A stretch of 64,000 nucleotides of DNA from Azorhizobium sp965227945 (GTDB taxonomy: Bacteria; Pseudomonadota; Alphaproteobacteria; Rhizobiales; Xanthobacteraceae): positions 1,116,001 to 1,180,000 of the forward strand of contig CBDDGQ010000005.1 in assembly GCA_965227945.1 (NCBI GenBank), in the 5' to 3' direction. Numbering within the stretch: the first letter of the stretch is position 1; each line of letters starts with the position of its first letter. A program made the position numbers and the translations under genes. Shown here in pieces: positions 17,697-26,670 of the stretch. The notes beneath the pieces are model-generated. The model had not been told where the DNA came from, did not search any database, and saw only the letters and a program-made list of their open reading frames with translations.

Positions 17697-18814
17697 GCGG
17701 GGCCTCGCGGAGCATCGCCGCTGGTCAGCAAGCGATCGATGGGAAACAGGGGCAATGCGGGCTCCCGCCCGAGCAGGTGGTCGGCCAGTAGCCGGGCGAT
17801 ATAGGGTCCGCTGGTGTAGCCGGAGTGGACCGATCCGCAGACATAGGCGCCGTCAACGCCGGGCACCGGGCCCACCGCCGGCAGCGCGTCGGCGGTCTCC
17901 GCCTCCAGCCCGGCCCAGGCGCGGGCCATGCGTGCGCCCTTCAAGTGGGGGATGGCGTGGCAAGCGAGGCGGACGTTGCCGATCATGCGATCCGGCAGCA
18001 ATTCGACGCCGCCGCGATTGCGGTCGCCCACCCCTTGCCAGCCACCGCCGATGACCACCGTGCCGTGCGGATATTGCTTGAGGGACAAGAGGCCATTGGC
18101 GATGCCCACCACGGTGCGCATCACCGGCCGGGTGCGCTCGGTGACCACCAATTGATTGACCAGGGTCTTGATGGGCAGATGGATGCCGAACCAGGCCAGC
18201 ATCGGCTCGATCCACACCCCGCCCGCCAGGACCACGCGGCGCGCGCGCACGGTGCCGGTGCTGGTATGCACGGCAAATCCGGTGTCTTCGCGGGTGATGC
18301 CCTCCACCGGGGTGTTTTCCGCAAGGTCCACACCGGCCTCCAGCAGGGCCCGGCGATAGGCAAGGCCGGTGAGATAGGCATTGGCGAAGCCGTCCACCTT
18401 GCAATAGCCCGCCAGGCGCACCTGGTCGGAGACGCCGGGCTCGATGGCTTTTGCCTGCGCCCCGCTCACCAGCTCGATGGGCGCGCCGGCCTCGCGCCGC
18501 TTGCCGGCGCGATAGGTGAGCAATTCCTCTTCTTGCTCGGTGAAGGCGAGGGACAGCCCGTCGCACACCACCACGCCCACATCATGCCCCAGCCACTCGC
18601 GGGCGCTGGCCCACATGGCATGGGCGCGCAGAGCGTAGGGGATGAGGGCGACGCGGGTCATCTGCATGGTCAGCGTGCCGGCATTGACGCCCGACGCCTC
18701 CCGGGCCAGCGGCCCGCGCTCCAGGAGGGTGACCTTCATGCCGCCGCGGGCGGCGAAGAGAGCCACCGTGCCGCCGTGCACGCCGCCACCGATGACTGCC
18801 AGATCATGCATCAT
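17693..18814 (-). CDS. FAD-dependent amino acid oxidase/dehydrogenase, catalytic (alpha) subunit (DadA/OoxB/LhpB-like)
   Basis: A 373-residue DAO-family flavoprotein. The N-terminal dinucleotide fold is VIGGGVHGGTVALFAARG with the acidic end LLERG. A C-terminal FAD segment reads AWAGLEAETADALPAVGP. The family oxidises D-amino acids, D-hydroxyproline, sarcosine or opines. The start ATG at 18814 overlaps the beta-subunit stop as ATGA. The frame stays open far upstream, but that part is the beta gene read out of frame. With 18811-20226 and 20223-20522 it forms the alpha, beta and gamma set known from opine oxidases and heterotrimeric D-hydroxyproline dehydrogenases. Confidence 0.9.
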   Translation of the reverse strand: MMHDLAVIGGGVHGGTVALFAARGGMKVTLLERGPLAREASGVNAGTLTMQMTRVALIPYALRAHAMWASAREWLGHDVGVVVCDGLSLAFTEQEEELLTYRAGKRREAGAPIELVSGAQAKAIEPGVSDQVRLAGYCKVDGFANAYLTGLAYRRALLEAGVDLAENTPVEGITREDTGFAVHTSTGTVRARRVVLAGGVWIEPMLAWFGIHLPIKTLVNQLVVTERTRPVMRTVVGIANGLLSLKQYPHGTVVIGGGWQGVGDRNRGGVELLPDRMIGNVRLACHAIPHLKGARMARAWAGLEAETADALPAVGPVPGVDGAYVCGSVHSGYTSGPYIARLLADHLLGREPALPLFPIDRLLTSGDAPRGPA

Positions 18815-20226
18815 AGGGGCGCCGGGGCTGGAATGGGGATGTCGGCATAGTCGAAGGCCCCCATGAGGTCTGCCAGCGCCACCGGCCGCAGCGGCGGGCG
18901 GGCGGTGAAGGCGCCCACCGCTTCGCGCGAGCCCACCTTCTGCGCCAGCAGTTCGCCGGCGACATCGCCGCAGAAGCGGCCCTGGCACGGCCCCATGCCG
19001 CAGCGGGTGAACTGCTTGAGCTGGTTGAGGTCGCGCGCGCCATCCGCATACGCCGCATCGATCTCGGCGCGGGTCACGTCCTCGCAACGGCACACCACGG
19101 TCTCCGGCGGGATGGCGGCCACCTGGGCGGGGCGCAGGGCCATCAGACCGGCCATGGCATCGGAGAAGGGACGCGCCTTGGCGAGCGCCGCGCGGGCCCC
19201 CGCACTGGCGGTGGCAAAGGCGGCGGCGGACAGCCGGCCGGCATCGCAGGCTGCAGCAAGACCGGCCAGCCGGCCGGCCACTTCGGCCACCAGGACGCCG
19301 CGAATGCCGACCCCGTCGCCGCAGGCATAAAGGCCCGTCACGCTGGTGCGGCCCGCGTCGTCCAGGACTGGGATGAAGCCGCCGCGGCGATGGTCGAAGG
19401 TCTGGGCGGCCCGCATCAGGCGCGGCACCTCGCCGCCGGGCACGAGGCCGTGACCGACGCACAGCAGATCCGCGTCGATGACCCGCTCCGGCCCGGTGGC
19501 GAAGGCCCCCCCGGCGTCCACCGGGGCGATGCGCACGCGCGCGAGTTGCTCGTCCCCTTCGGCGGCGCGGATGGCATGGCGAAACAGCACCGGCACGCGG
19601 GCGGCGCCGATCTTCAGCGCCCATCCCGCGCCGCGTGCCACCAAGGCCGGCTGGGTGGCCATGGCGGGCAGGGCTTTGAGCCAATCGCCCGGTCCGCTGA
19701 GATCCACGAGCGCAGCCACCGTCCCGCCGCTCTTGAGAATGCCGGCCGCCACCACCGCCAGCAGAGGGCCGCAGCCGGCGACAACCACACGCGCACCCGG
19801 CACGCCGCCTTGGGCCTTGAGGAGCACGGTCGCGGCGGCAAGGCCGATGACGCCGGGCAAGGTCCAACCGGGGAAGGGAACTACGCGCTCATGGGCCCCT
19901 GAGGCGGCGATCAGGCGGGGCGCTTCGGCAGATTCATTGCCGTCCGGCCCCACAGCATCGATGCGGAACGCGCCGCCCACGGACCACACCGTGCGGCCGA
20001 ACCGGGTGTCCACATTCGCCGCGGCAAGCCGCGCGCGGAGCGCATCGCCGCTGATGCGCTCGGGCGAGGCCGGGGGCACCAGACCGGGCAGGGGCGCGCG
20101 CCATACCTGTCCGCCGGCGGCGGGTTGCTGCTCGAACAGAATCACCTTGAGGCCGGCGTCGGCGGCAGCGATGGCGGCATTGGCGCCGGCCGGGCCGCCG
20201 CCGAGAACGATAAGATCGGCGCTCAC
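18811..20226 (-). CDS. NAD(P)/FAD-dependent oxidoreductase with BFD-like [2Fe-2S] domain, beta subunit (OoxA/HcnB-like)
   Basis: A 471-residue flavoprotein. The first Rossmann motif is LIVLGGGPAGANAAIAAADAG and the second is VVVAGCGPLLAVVAAG. The C-terminal BFD-like cluster-binding domain has Cys in VVCRCEDV and in FTRCGMGPCQGRFC. In relatives this subunit passes electrons from the DadA-like subunit to the respiratory chain. The GTG start at 20226 overlaps the gamma-subunit stop as GTGA, which fixes the start against an ATG/GTG further upstream. It overlaps the alpha subunit by four bases. Confidence 0.9.
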   Translation of the reverse strand: MSADLIVLGGGPAGANAAIAAADAGLKVILFEQQPAAGGQVWRAPLPGLVPPASPERISGDALRARLAAANVDTRFGRTVWSVGGAFRIDAVGPDGNESAEAPRLIAASGAHERVVPFPGWTLPGVIGLAAATVLLKAQGGVPGARVVVAGCGPLLAVVAAGILKSGGTVAALVDLSGPGDWLKALPAMATQPALVARGAGWALKIGAARVPVLFRHAIRAAEGDEQLARVRIAPVDAGGAFATGPERVIDADLLCVGHGLVPGGEVPRLMRAAQTFDHRRGGFIPVLDDAGRTSVTGLYACGDGVGIRGVLVAEVAGRLAGLAAACDAGRLSAAAFATASAGARAALAKARPFSDAMAGLMALRPAQVAAIPPETVVCRCEDVTRAEIDAAYADGARDLNQLKQFTRCGMGPCQGRFCGDVAGELLAQKVGSREAVGAFTARPPLRPVALADLMGAFDYADIPIPAPAPL

Positions 20227-20522
20227 AGCACGCCTCGCCGTTCCACCACCATGCCGGCGCAGGTGGGCGTGAGGCAGGCCTGCCGGATGGCGCCATCCAC
20301 ATGCAGCGCGCATTCCTGGCACACGCCCATGTGGCAGAAGGCACCGCGCGGGGCGCCCGTGCGCGGGCTGTTGCGCAGGCGCAAAAGGCCGGCGCGGGCG
20401 AGCGCGGTGGCCAGCATGTCGCCGGCGCGCACCGTCAGCGGCGCACCATCGACGGTGATCGACACCAGCGGGCGCGGATCGGTGTCGCCGCTGGTGCCGA
20501 GGGGCCTGCCCGTGGCGCTCAT
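20223..20522 (-). CDS. (2Fe-2S)-binding protein, oxidase gamma subunit
   Basis: A 99-residue plant-type ferredoxin-like protein with Cys in GAFCHMGVCQEC and in QACLTPTCAG. Small proteins of this type are the gamma subunit of opine, hydrogen-cyanide-type and D-hydroxyproline oxidoreductases. It is the first gene of the gamma-beta-alpha-DapA operon. The start at 20522 faces a divergent importer 162 bases away, with the TTGTATACAA site between them. Confidence 0.88.
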   Translation of the reverse strand: MSATGRPLGTSGDTDPRPLVSITVDGAPLTVRAGDMLATALARAGLLRLRNSPRTGAPRGAFCHMGVCQECALHVDGAIRQACLTPTCAGMVVERRGVL

Positions 20523-20598
20523 TGCCTCAATGCCTTGTCCTCTTGTCCCCGGTCGCGGATGCCGCTTCGAGCGATTTCCGCTTTACACATGGCGTCCG

Positions 20599-20608
20599 TT
20601 GTATACAA
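20599..20608. promoter_or_regulatory. GntR-type operator, TTGTATACAA
   Basis: A perfect 10-base palindrome in the divergent region between the oxidase operon (start 20522) and the importer operon (start 20685). TnGTnnACnA is the pattern recognised by FadR/FCD-type GntR regulators, and such a regulator is encoded at 24524-25201. A related GTATAC site lies upstream of the hydantoinase-gntR operon. Confidence 0.55.
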
Positions 20609-20684
20609 ATTGTCTACCGTTTGGCAATGGGAAGTCATCTCGAAGGTGGCACCTGCCGGGATCCAGAGGTCGGGAGAACCACGC

Positions 20685-21494
20685 ATGTTGAAGTCATTAC
20701 TCGCCGCCGGGGCGATCGCGGTTGCGATTGCGGGCGCCGTGTTGCCAGGGGCCGCGCAGGCGCGGACGCTGGATGAGATCATCAAGTCCGGCACCATCCG
20801 CGTGGGCGTGAACCCCACGCTGCCGCCGCTGGGCAAGTTCGACGAGAAGAATGAGATCGTCGGCTTCGACGTGGATTACGCCACCGAGATCGCCAAGATG
20901 CTGGGCGTGAAGCTGGAAGTGGTGCAGGTGGGCTCGCCCGACCGCATCCCCTTCGTGACCTCCGGCAAGATCGACTTCGTGATGGGCGCCATGACGCGCA
21001 ATCCGGACCGGGCCAAGGTGATCGACTTCACCGTGCCGGTGCACACCGAGGTGCTCGGCGTGCTGACCACCAAGGACAAGCCCTATACGGACTGGAAGCA
21101 GCTGGATGATCCGTCCGTCACCTTTGTTCAGGTGCGCGGCTCCACCCCGGTGAAGTTCATCGAGGACAATCTGAAGAACGCCAAGGTCACGCTGCTGGAC
21201 AATTATCCCGACGCCGTGCGCGCGCTGGCGCAGGGCCGGGGCACCGCTATGATCGACGTGATCGACTTCATGGGCGAGCACATGGCCAAGCACAAGGTGG
21301 ACTGGAAAATCGTCGAGACGCCCATCGACGTTTATTACTGCTCGCTGGGCGTGGCGAAGAATTCCACCGGCCTCAGGGACTGGTTGAACATCGCGATCTT
21401 CGATTTGTATCGCAAGGGCAAGACCGCCGAGCTGTGGAAGAAGTGGTTCGGCATGGACATGATCAAGCCGGTGGGCGCGCAGCCCTTCTTTTGA
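20685..21494 (+). CDS. Amino acid ABC transporter substrate-binding protein (SBP family 3)
   Basis: A 269-residue periplasmic binding protein with a signal peptide (MLKSLLAAGAIAVAIAGAVL, cleavage after AAQA near residue 26). Family 3 features include RVGVNPTLPPLGKFDEKNEI, VGFDVDYATEIAKMLGVKL and the DFVMGAMTRNPDRA hinge. The ATG at 20685 follows GGGAGA; the frame remains open upstream but has no signal peptide there. It is the first gene of a binding protein-permease-permease-ATPase-exporter operon. Coexpression with the oxidase operon suggests it brings in the oxidase substrate. Confidence 0.93.
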   Translation: MLKSLLAAGAIAVAIAGAVLPGAAQARTLDEIIKSGTIRVGVNPTLPPLGKFDEKNEIVGFDVDYATEIAKMLGVKLEVVQVGSPDRIPFVTSGKIDFVMGAMTRNPDRAKVIDFTVPVHTEVLGVLTTKDKPYTDWKQLDDPSVTFVQVRGSTPVKFIEDNLKNAKVTLLDNYPDAVRALAQGRGTAMIDVIDFMGEHMAKHKVDWKIVETPIDVYYCSLGVAKNSTGLRDWLNIAIFDLYRKGKTAELWKKWFGMDMIKPVGAQPFF

Positions 21495-21510
21495 TCGCAC
21501 TTGAGCGTTT

Positions 21511-21538
21511 CGGGCCGGCGGGCCTGTCCGCCGGCCCG
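21511..21538 (+). terminator. Stem-loop after the binding-protein gene
   Basis: Perfect 11-bp GC arms CGGGCCGGCGG/CCGCCGGCCCG with a six-base loop, 17 bases after the binding-protein stop, followed by a pyrimidine-rich stretch. It probably attenuates transcription or protects the upstream message, raising binding protein over permease levels. Confidence 0.6.
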
Positions 21539-21560
21539 GTCTCCCTTCCGACGCGGGCCC

Positions 21561-22235
21561 ATGTCGTACACGCTGCAATTCGGCCAGATCTGGCCCTATC
21601 TCCCGCGCCTGCTCCAGGGCGCCCTGGTGTCGCTGCAGATCGCCATCTTGGCCTTCTCCGGCGGCCTGCTGATCGGCACGACCTGCGCGGCCATCAAGTC
21701 GTTCGGCCCGCGCTGGCTGGCGCGCCTCATCGGCGTCTATGTGGTGTTCTTCACCAATACGCCGCAACTGGTGCAGATCTATTTCCTCTATTTCGCGCTC
21801 CCAGACATGGGGATCCTGCTGTCGTCCTTCACCGCGGTGGTGATCGGCATGACGCTGAATGCGGGCGCCTATCTCACCGAGATCCAGCGCGCGGGCTTTG
21901 AGAGCCGCCGCGCCTCGGAGATGGAGGCGGCGCAGGTCATGGGCTTCTCCCGGCTGCAGCAGATCCGCTACGTGATCCTGCCGCATGTGGCGAAAGTCCT
22001 GTTTCCGCCTTTGTCCAACCACTTCATCATCGTCACGCTGGGCACCTCCATGGCCGCGGTGTTCGGGGTGGAGGAACTCACCGGCGAGACTTTCAACATC
22101 AATGCCCAGACCTTCCGCGCCATCGAGGTGTTCTCGGTGACCGCCGGCATCTATGTGGTGCTGACGCTGGCCGCGTCCGTGGCGCTGGCGGTGATCGGCC
22201 GCTATGCCTTCCGCGCCCGCACGGAGCTGATCTGA
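21561..22235 (+). CDS. Amino acid ABC transporter permease
   Basis: A 224-residue HisM/GlnP-type membrane permease with about five helices and the EAA loop at EMEAAQVMGFSRLQQIRYVI, LPHVAKVL. The ATG at 21561 is used; an in-frame start at 21501 lies within the stem-loop. Its stop and the next start share one base (TGATG), indicating translational coupling. Confidence 0.93.
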   Translation: MSYTLQFGQIWPYLPRLLQGALVSLQIAILAFSGGLLIGTTCAAIKSFGPRWLARLIGVYVVFFTNTPQLVQIYFLYFALPDMGILLSSFTAVVIGMTLNAGAYLTEIQRAGFESRRASEMEAAQVMGFSRLQQIRYVILPHVAKVLFPPLSNHFIIVTLGTSMAAVFGVEELTGETFNINAQTFRAIEVFSVTAGIYVVLTLAASVALAVIGRYAFRARTELI

Positions 22236-22930
22236 TGTGGGGCCAGATCGTCGAGGAGTGGCCGCGCTTCGCCACCTATTACAATCTCATCTTCGTCGCC
22301 AAGGCGGCCGGCACCACCGTGGCCCTGTCGGCGCTCGGCTGCGTGCTGGGCTCGCTGATCGGTCTGGTGCTGGCCGTCACCCGCATCACCCGCAGCCGCT
22401 GGCTGCTGCCGGTGCGGGTCGTCGCCATCGGCTTTACCGAGATCTTCCGCCGGGTGCCGTTTCTGGTGACACTGATGCTGTGCTTCTTCGCCTTCCAGAC
22501 CACCGGCTATGACATTCCGCTGTTCGTGGTGGCGGCGGTGTCGGTGACGGTCATCGCCGGAGCGTTCCTGGGCGAGATCATCCGCGGGGGCTTGAAATCG
22601 GTCCACCCCAACCAGTGGGAAGCGGCGGCGACGATGAATTTCTCGCTGCTGGAGACCATCCGCTACGTGGTGCTCCCCCAGGCGTGGCGCCTCGTGCTGC
22701 CGCCGGCCTTCGGCTATTTCGTGATGTTCATCAAGGATACGGCCCTGGCCTCCCAGATCGGGGTCATCGAGCTGACCTATGTGGGCAAGGTGCTCAACAA
22801 CAAGGGCTTCTCGGCGGCGCTGAGCTTCGGCGCCATCCTCATCGTCTATTTCCTCATCTCTTATCCCCTGGCGCGGCTCGGCGCGCTGCTGGAGGCGCGT
22901 CTTGCACCATCTCGACATCGCCGGGCTTGA
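22235..22930 (+). CDS. Amino acid ABC transporter permease
   Basis: A 231-residue permease partner of 21561-22235. The EAA loop is visible in NQWEAAATMNFSLLETIRYV, LPQAWRLVLP. The C-terminus is short and basic (RLAPSRHRRA). It overlaps the following ATPase gene by 29 bases. Confidence 0.93.
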   Translation: MWGQIVEEWPRFATYYNLIFVAKAAGTTVALSALGCVLGSLIGLVLAVTRITRSRWLLPVRVVAIGFTEIFRRVPFLVTLMLCFFAFQTTGYDIPLFVVAAVSVTVIAGAFLGEIIRGGLKSVHPNQWEAAATMNFSLLETIRYVVLPQAWRLVLPPAFGYFVMFIKDTALASQIGVIELTYVGKVLNNKGFSAALSFGAILIVYFLISYPLARLGALLEARLAPSRHRRA

Positions 22931-23639
22931 AGCCCGCTATGGGGAGCACACCGTGCTCTCCGGCATCGATCTCACCGTGGGGCGGGCCGATGTGATCGGC
23001 CTGATCGGTCCCTCCGGCTCCGGCAAGAGCACCATCCTGCGCGTGCTCATGGGCTTGCTGGCCCCGGTGGGCGGCACGGTGAAACTGGACGGGGAGGCGG
23101 TCAATTATGCCGAGGCCGCCCAGGTGCGCCGGCTGCGCGACCGCATCGCCATCGTGTTCCAGCAATACAATCTGTTCCAGAACATGACGGTGCTGGAAAA
23201 CGTCTGCATCGCGCCGGTGAAGATCAAGAAGCGCCCGCGCCGCGAGGTGGAGGAGGAGGGGCGCGCCCTGCTGGCCAAGGTGGGCCTCGGCGACAAGCTC
23301 GCGCGCTATCCCGACGAACTGTCCGGCGGCCAGCAGCAGCGCGTCGCCATCGTGCGCGCCCTGGCGCTGCATCCGGAAATCCTGCTGCTGGATGAAGTCA
23401 CCGCCGCGCTCGATCCGGAACTGGTGTCCGAAGTGCTGGACACCATCGGCCTCCTTGCCAAGGAGGGGATGACCATGCTCATCGTCTCCCATGAGATGGC
23501 CTTCATCCGCGAAGTGGCCTCGCGGGTGGTGTTCATGGCCGGGGGCAAGATCGTGGAGAGTGGACCGCCGGCGCAGATCTTCGACGGCCCGCAGCACCAG
23601 CGCACCCAGGATTTCGTCTCCAAGATCCTGCGGCACTGA
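22902..23639 (+). CDS. Amino acid ABC transporter ATP-binding protein
   Basis: A 245-residue GlnQ-type ATPase with Walker A GPSGSGKSTI, signature LSGGQQQRVAIVR, Walker B ILLLDEVTAALDPE (Val in place of the common Pro, seen in some relatives) and switch His in IVSHEMAFI. The start is a TTG at 22902 with GGAGG six bases upstream, inside the permease gene. The usual N-terminus (HHLDIAGLEARYGEHTVL) agrees. Its stop shares TGATG with the exporter gene. Confidence 0.93.
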   Translation: MHHLDIAGLEARYGEHTVLSGIDLTVGRADVIGLIGPSGSGKSTILRVLMGLLAPVGGTVKLDGEAVNYAEAAQVRRLRDRIAIVFQQYNLFQNMTVLENVCIAPVKIKKRPRREVEEEGRALLAKVGLGDKLARYPDELSGGQQQRVAIVRALALHPEILLLDEVTAALDPELVSEVLDTIGLLAKEGMTMLIVSHEMAFIREVASRVVFMAGGKIVESGPPAQIFDGPQHQRTQDFVSKILRH

Positions 23640-24514
23640 TGGCGCTGGGTCCCACGCCGGAGGCCGCCCCGGTCGCGGCCTCCTGGCTGGCGGTGCCGCT
23701 GATGCTGAGCGCCATGCTCTGCTTCACCGCCATGGATTCCACCCTCAAGTATCTCGCTGCTCAACATCCCATCGGGCCGCTGGTGTTCGGCCGCAACCTG
23801 GTCCAGGTGATGGTGTTGGCGAGCGTGGCACGCGTTTTTGCGCCCGAGGCGCTGCGCACCCGTCGGCTCGGCCTGCATCTGGTGCGCGGCGCGTGTCTGG
23901 TGGCGACCACGGTGTTCATGACCCTGTCGCTGCACCATCTGCCCATGGCGCAGACCTATGCCCTGACCTTCTCCGCGCCGCTTCTAGCCACCCTGCTGGC
24001 CTTGGTGGCGCTGGGCGAGCATCCCCGTCCGCTGCAATGGCTGTGTCTGGTGGCGGGGTTCGTCGGCGTGATGATCGCGCTGGACCCGGCCGGGGCCCTC
24101 TCCCTGGCGCTGTTGTTTCCCCTCGCCATGGCCAGCGCCAATGCCACCTTCTATGTGCTGACCCGGTTCGGCGGCCGCACCGAGAGCGCCATCGCTCTGG
24201 TGTTCTGGGCCGGGCTTGCCGCCCTGGTCCTCAGCATTCCGGGCCTGCTGGGCTATGAACCCATGCCGGCCCAGGCCTGGATGCTGCTGGGGATTGGCAG
24301 CCTGCTGGGCACTGGCGGGCAATTGATGATGGCGGGGGCGTTCCGGCGGGCGCCCACTGCCGTGGTGGCGCCGCTGCTCTACAGCCAGATCGTCTGGGCT
24401 ATGCTGGTGGGGTTCGTGGTGTTCGACGAAGTCCCCACCCTCAGCGCCGCCATCGGCGCGGTGATCGTGGCGCTCAGCGGCATCGGCGTGGTGCGGTTCG
24501 CCCGCCGGGCCTGA
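23639..24514 (+). CDS. EamA/DMT-family transporter
   Basis: A 291-residue inner-membrane protein with about ten helices in two EamA repeats (about residues 20-150 and 165-288). Members export or import amino acids, nucleobases and related metabolites. The start overlaps the ATPase stop by one base, so it belongs to the importer operon. An exporter in an uptake operon could remove a pathway by-product or counter-exchange solute. It converges on the GntR gene with nine bases between the stops. Confidence 0.9.
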   Translation: MALGPTPEAAPVAASWLAVPLMLSAMLCFTAMDSTLKYLAAQHPIGPLVFGRNLVQVMVLASVARVFAPEALRTRRLGLHLVRGACLVATTVFMTLSLHHLPMAQTYALTFSAPLLATLLALVALGEHPRPLQWLCLVAGFVGVMIALDPAGALSLALLFPLAMASANATFYVLTRFGGRTESAIALVFWAGLAALVLSIPGLLGYEPMPAQAWMLLGIGSLLGTGGQLMMAGAFRRAPTAVVAPLLYSQIVWAMLVGFVVFDEVPTLSAAIGAVIVALSGIGVVRFARRA

Positions 24515-24523
24515 GGTAAACGA

Positions 24524-25201
24524 TCAGCGCACCATGTCCAGGGCGCATTTGCCCAGGCTGCGGATATGGTTCTGCACCGCGCGCCGCGCCGCCTTGGCAT
24601 CGTCCTGTTCCAGGGCTTCGACGATGGCCAGATGCTCGGTGGAATCCGCCTCCAGCCGGTCGGCGAGGCGGGCGATCTCGAACAAGCGGGTGGTCACCCG
24701 CAGGCTGCGGATCATGCCGGCCAGCACCTCATTGCCGCAGTGGCGGGCGAACAATTCGTGCAGATTGTCGTCGGAGCGCCAATGGGCGTCGGTGTGATAG
24801 GGCACCGCGTCGCGCTGCTCGTTGATCTCGGCGCGCACGCTGGCCAGTTCCCCGCGGGGGATGTGGCCCGCCGCCAGGGCCGCCGCCTCGGGCTCCAGGA
24901 TCTCACGCACCTTGAGGCTCTGCAGATATTCGCCCAGGTCCACATGGCGCACCACATAGGAGCGCCCCGTGCCCTTCACCACCAGCCCTTCGCCTTCCAG
25001 GCGCTGGAGTGCCTCGCGCAAAGGGGTGCGCGAGATGCCGAGGGTCTCCGCCAGCCGCTGCTCGACAATCACCTCGCCGCCACGCAGGCGGCGCCGGCGG
25101 ATCATTTCCGACACGGAGCTATAGGCGAGGTTCGACAGGTTCAGGCCGCCGATGCGGCCGGTCTCCGGGACGGCCGCCTCCGGGGCGTCGGCGTCGCTCA
25201 T
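24524..25201 (-). CDS. GntR-family transcriptional regulator, FadR/FCD subfamily
   Basis: A 225-residue regulator with an N-terminal winged helix (VIVEQRLAETLGISRTPLRE, ALQRLEGEGLV) and a C-terminal all-helical FCD domain (about 85-220) whose Asp/His residues bind metal and an organic acid in relatives (LHELFARHCGN, TEHLAIVEAL). The gene overlaps the hydantoinase stop as ATGA. It is the likely binder of TTGTATACAA at 20599 and the GTATAC site at 26673, which would place the oxidase operon, importer and hydantoinase in one regulon with an acid or amino-acid inducer. Confidence 0.92.
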   Translation of the reverse strand: MSDADAPEAAVPETGRIGGLNLSNLAYSSVSEMIRRRRLRGGEVIVEQRLAETLGISRTPLREALQRLEGEGLVVKGTGRSYVVRHVDLGEYLQSLKVREILEPEAAALAAGHIPRGELASVRAEINEQRDAVPYHTDAHWRSDDNLHELFARHCGNEVLAGMIRSLRVTTRLFEIARLADRLEADSTEHLAIVEALEQDDAKAARRAVQNHIRSLGKCALDMVR

Positions 25202-26628
25202 GCGAAGCTGACCGGGCCGGGGGCCTTGGCAAAGGGCGACTTGCCGCGGGCCAGATGTTCGCCATGGCCCTTGGCGCCCACCACCCAGCCATCGCGCACC
25301 ACGGTGCGGCCGCGCACCATGGTCAGCACCGGCCAGCCGGTGATCTCCATGCCCTCATACGGGGTGTAGTCGGCGCCATCGCCCAGCAGCGTATAGGTCA
25401 GGGTCTTGGTGCAGGTGGGATCCCAGATGGTCACGTCGGCGTCGGAGCCGATGGCGATGGTGCCCTTGCGCGGATAGAGGCCGTAGGTCTTGGCCGGGTT
25501 GGTGGCGGTGACGGCCACGAAGCGCTCCAGATCGATGCGCCCCTTCATCACCCCTTCCGAGAACAGGATCGGCAGGCGGGCAGCGACGCCAGGAATGCCG
25601 TTGGGCACCCAGCGGAACGACGAGCGGCCTTTTGGGGTCAGCTTGCCGTGTTCGTCATCATAGCGGAACGGGCAGTGGTCGGACGAGAACACCGTGAACA
25701 CGCCGGTGCGCAGGCCCTCCCAGCAGGCTTCCTGGCTGGCCACGTCGCGGGGCGGGGGCGAGCAGACATATTTGGCGCCCTCCATGCCGAGGCCGTCGAG
25801 ATCGGCCGCGGTGAGCACCAGATATTGCGTGCAGGTCTCGCCCAGCACGGTGAGGCCCTTCTGCTGCGCCCAGCGGATCTGCTCCATGGCCTCCCGGTTG
25901 GAGACATGGACGATCATCACCGGCACATCCACCAGTTCCGCCAGCGAGATGGCACGGTGGGTGGCCTCGCGCTCCACGGCGATGGGCCGCGAGGTGGCAT
26001 GGAAGCGCGGCGCGGTGCGACCGGCCTTCTCCAGCTGCTCGGTCATGAAGCGAATGGCGTCGTAGTTTTCCGCATGCACCATCACCAAGGCGCCGGTCTC
26101 GCGGGCCACCGACATCACGTCGAGGATCTCGCGGTCGTTCAGCGCCAGGCCTTCATAGGTCATGAAGATCTTGAAGGAGGTGTAGCCGTCCTCCACCAGC
26201 GCGGGGAGTTCCTGGCCCAGCACCTGGTCGGTGGGATCGGAGATGATGAGGTGGAAGCTCACGTCCACATGGCATTCGCCCGCCGCCTTGGCATGGTAGG
26301 CGGTGAGCGCCGCGCGCAGGCTCTGGCCCTTTTCCTGAAGGCAGAACGGCATCAGCGTGGTAGTGCCGCCGAGCGCCGCCGAGCGGGTGCCGCTTTCGAA
26401 ATCATCCGCCATCACGATGCCCTCGCCGGAGGGCTGGGCGATATGCACGTGGGCGTCCACGCCGCCGGGCAGCACCAGCTTGCCGGTGGCATCGATGATC
26501 TCGTCGGCGTCGGCAAATCCGGTGCCCAAAGCGACGATGCGGCCATCCTTGATGCCCACGTCACAGGTGATGCGATCCGCGGCGGTGACGACGGTGCCGC
26601 CGGTGATGATGGTATCGAAAAGGGGCAT
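25198..26628 (-). CDS. Dihydropyrimidinase/D-hydantoinase-family cyclic amidohydrolase
   Basis: A 476-residue amidohydrolase-superfamily enzyme that opens five- or six-membered cyclic diamides to N-carbamoyl amino acids. The binuclear metal site is visible: His60/His62 in DAHVH, carboxylated Lys153 in TSFKIFMTYEG, His185 in VMVHAEN, a His in IVHVSN and Asp in SSDHCPF. The start at 26628 gives the family N-terminus; the upstream in-frame TTG at 26664 is less likely. It is the first gene of a hydantoinase-gntR operon with a GTATAC site about 45 bases upstream. No N-carbamoylase is next to it. The nearest nitrilase-family gene is at 55378. Confidence 0.92.
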   Translation of the reverse strand: MPLFDTIITGGTVVTAADRITCDVGIKDGRIVALGTGFADADEIIDATGKLVLPGGVDAHVHIAQPSGEGIVMADDFESGTRSAALGGTTTLMPFCLQEKGQSLRAALTAYHAKAAGECHVDVSFHLIISDPTDQVLGQELPALVEDGYTSFKIFMTYEGLALNDREILDVMSVARETGALVMVHAENYDAIRFMTEQLEKAGRTAPRFHATSRPIAVEREATHRAISLAELVDVPVMIVHVSNREAMEQIRWAQQKGLTVLGETCTQYLVLTAADLDGLGMEGAKYVCSPPPRDVASQEACWEGLRTGVFTVFSSDHCPFRYDDEHGKLTPKGRSSFRWVPNGIPGVAARLPILFSEGVMKGRIDLERFVAVTATNPAKTYGLYPRKGTIAIGSDADVTIWDPTCTKTLTYTLLGDGADYTPYEGMEITGWPVLTMVRGRTVVRDGWVVGAKGHGEHLARGKSPFAKAPGPVSFA

Positions 26629-26670
26629 GGCGCGATTCGTCAGCTGAGTCAGAGGCAGATACAAAGCTGA

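Noticed and set aside
17693..19867. 724-codon frame extending the oxidase alpha subunit upstream
   Set aside because: The flavoprotein fold starts at 18814, where the ATGA overlap with the beta subunit sits. The upstream part is the beta gene out of frame.
16749..20522. Naming the operon hydroxyproline degradation or opine oxidase
   Set aside because: The subunit types fit both, but no epimerase, no opine-specific gene and no substrate-specific residue can be verified by eye, so only the general class is called.
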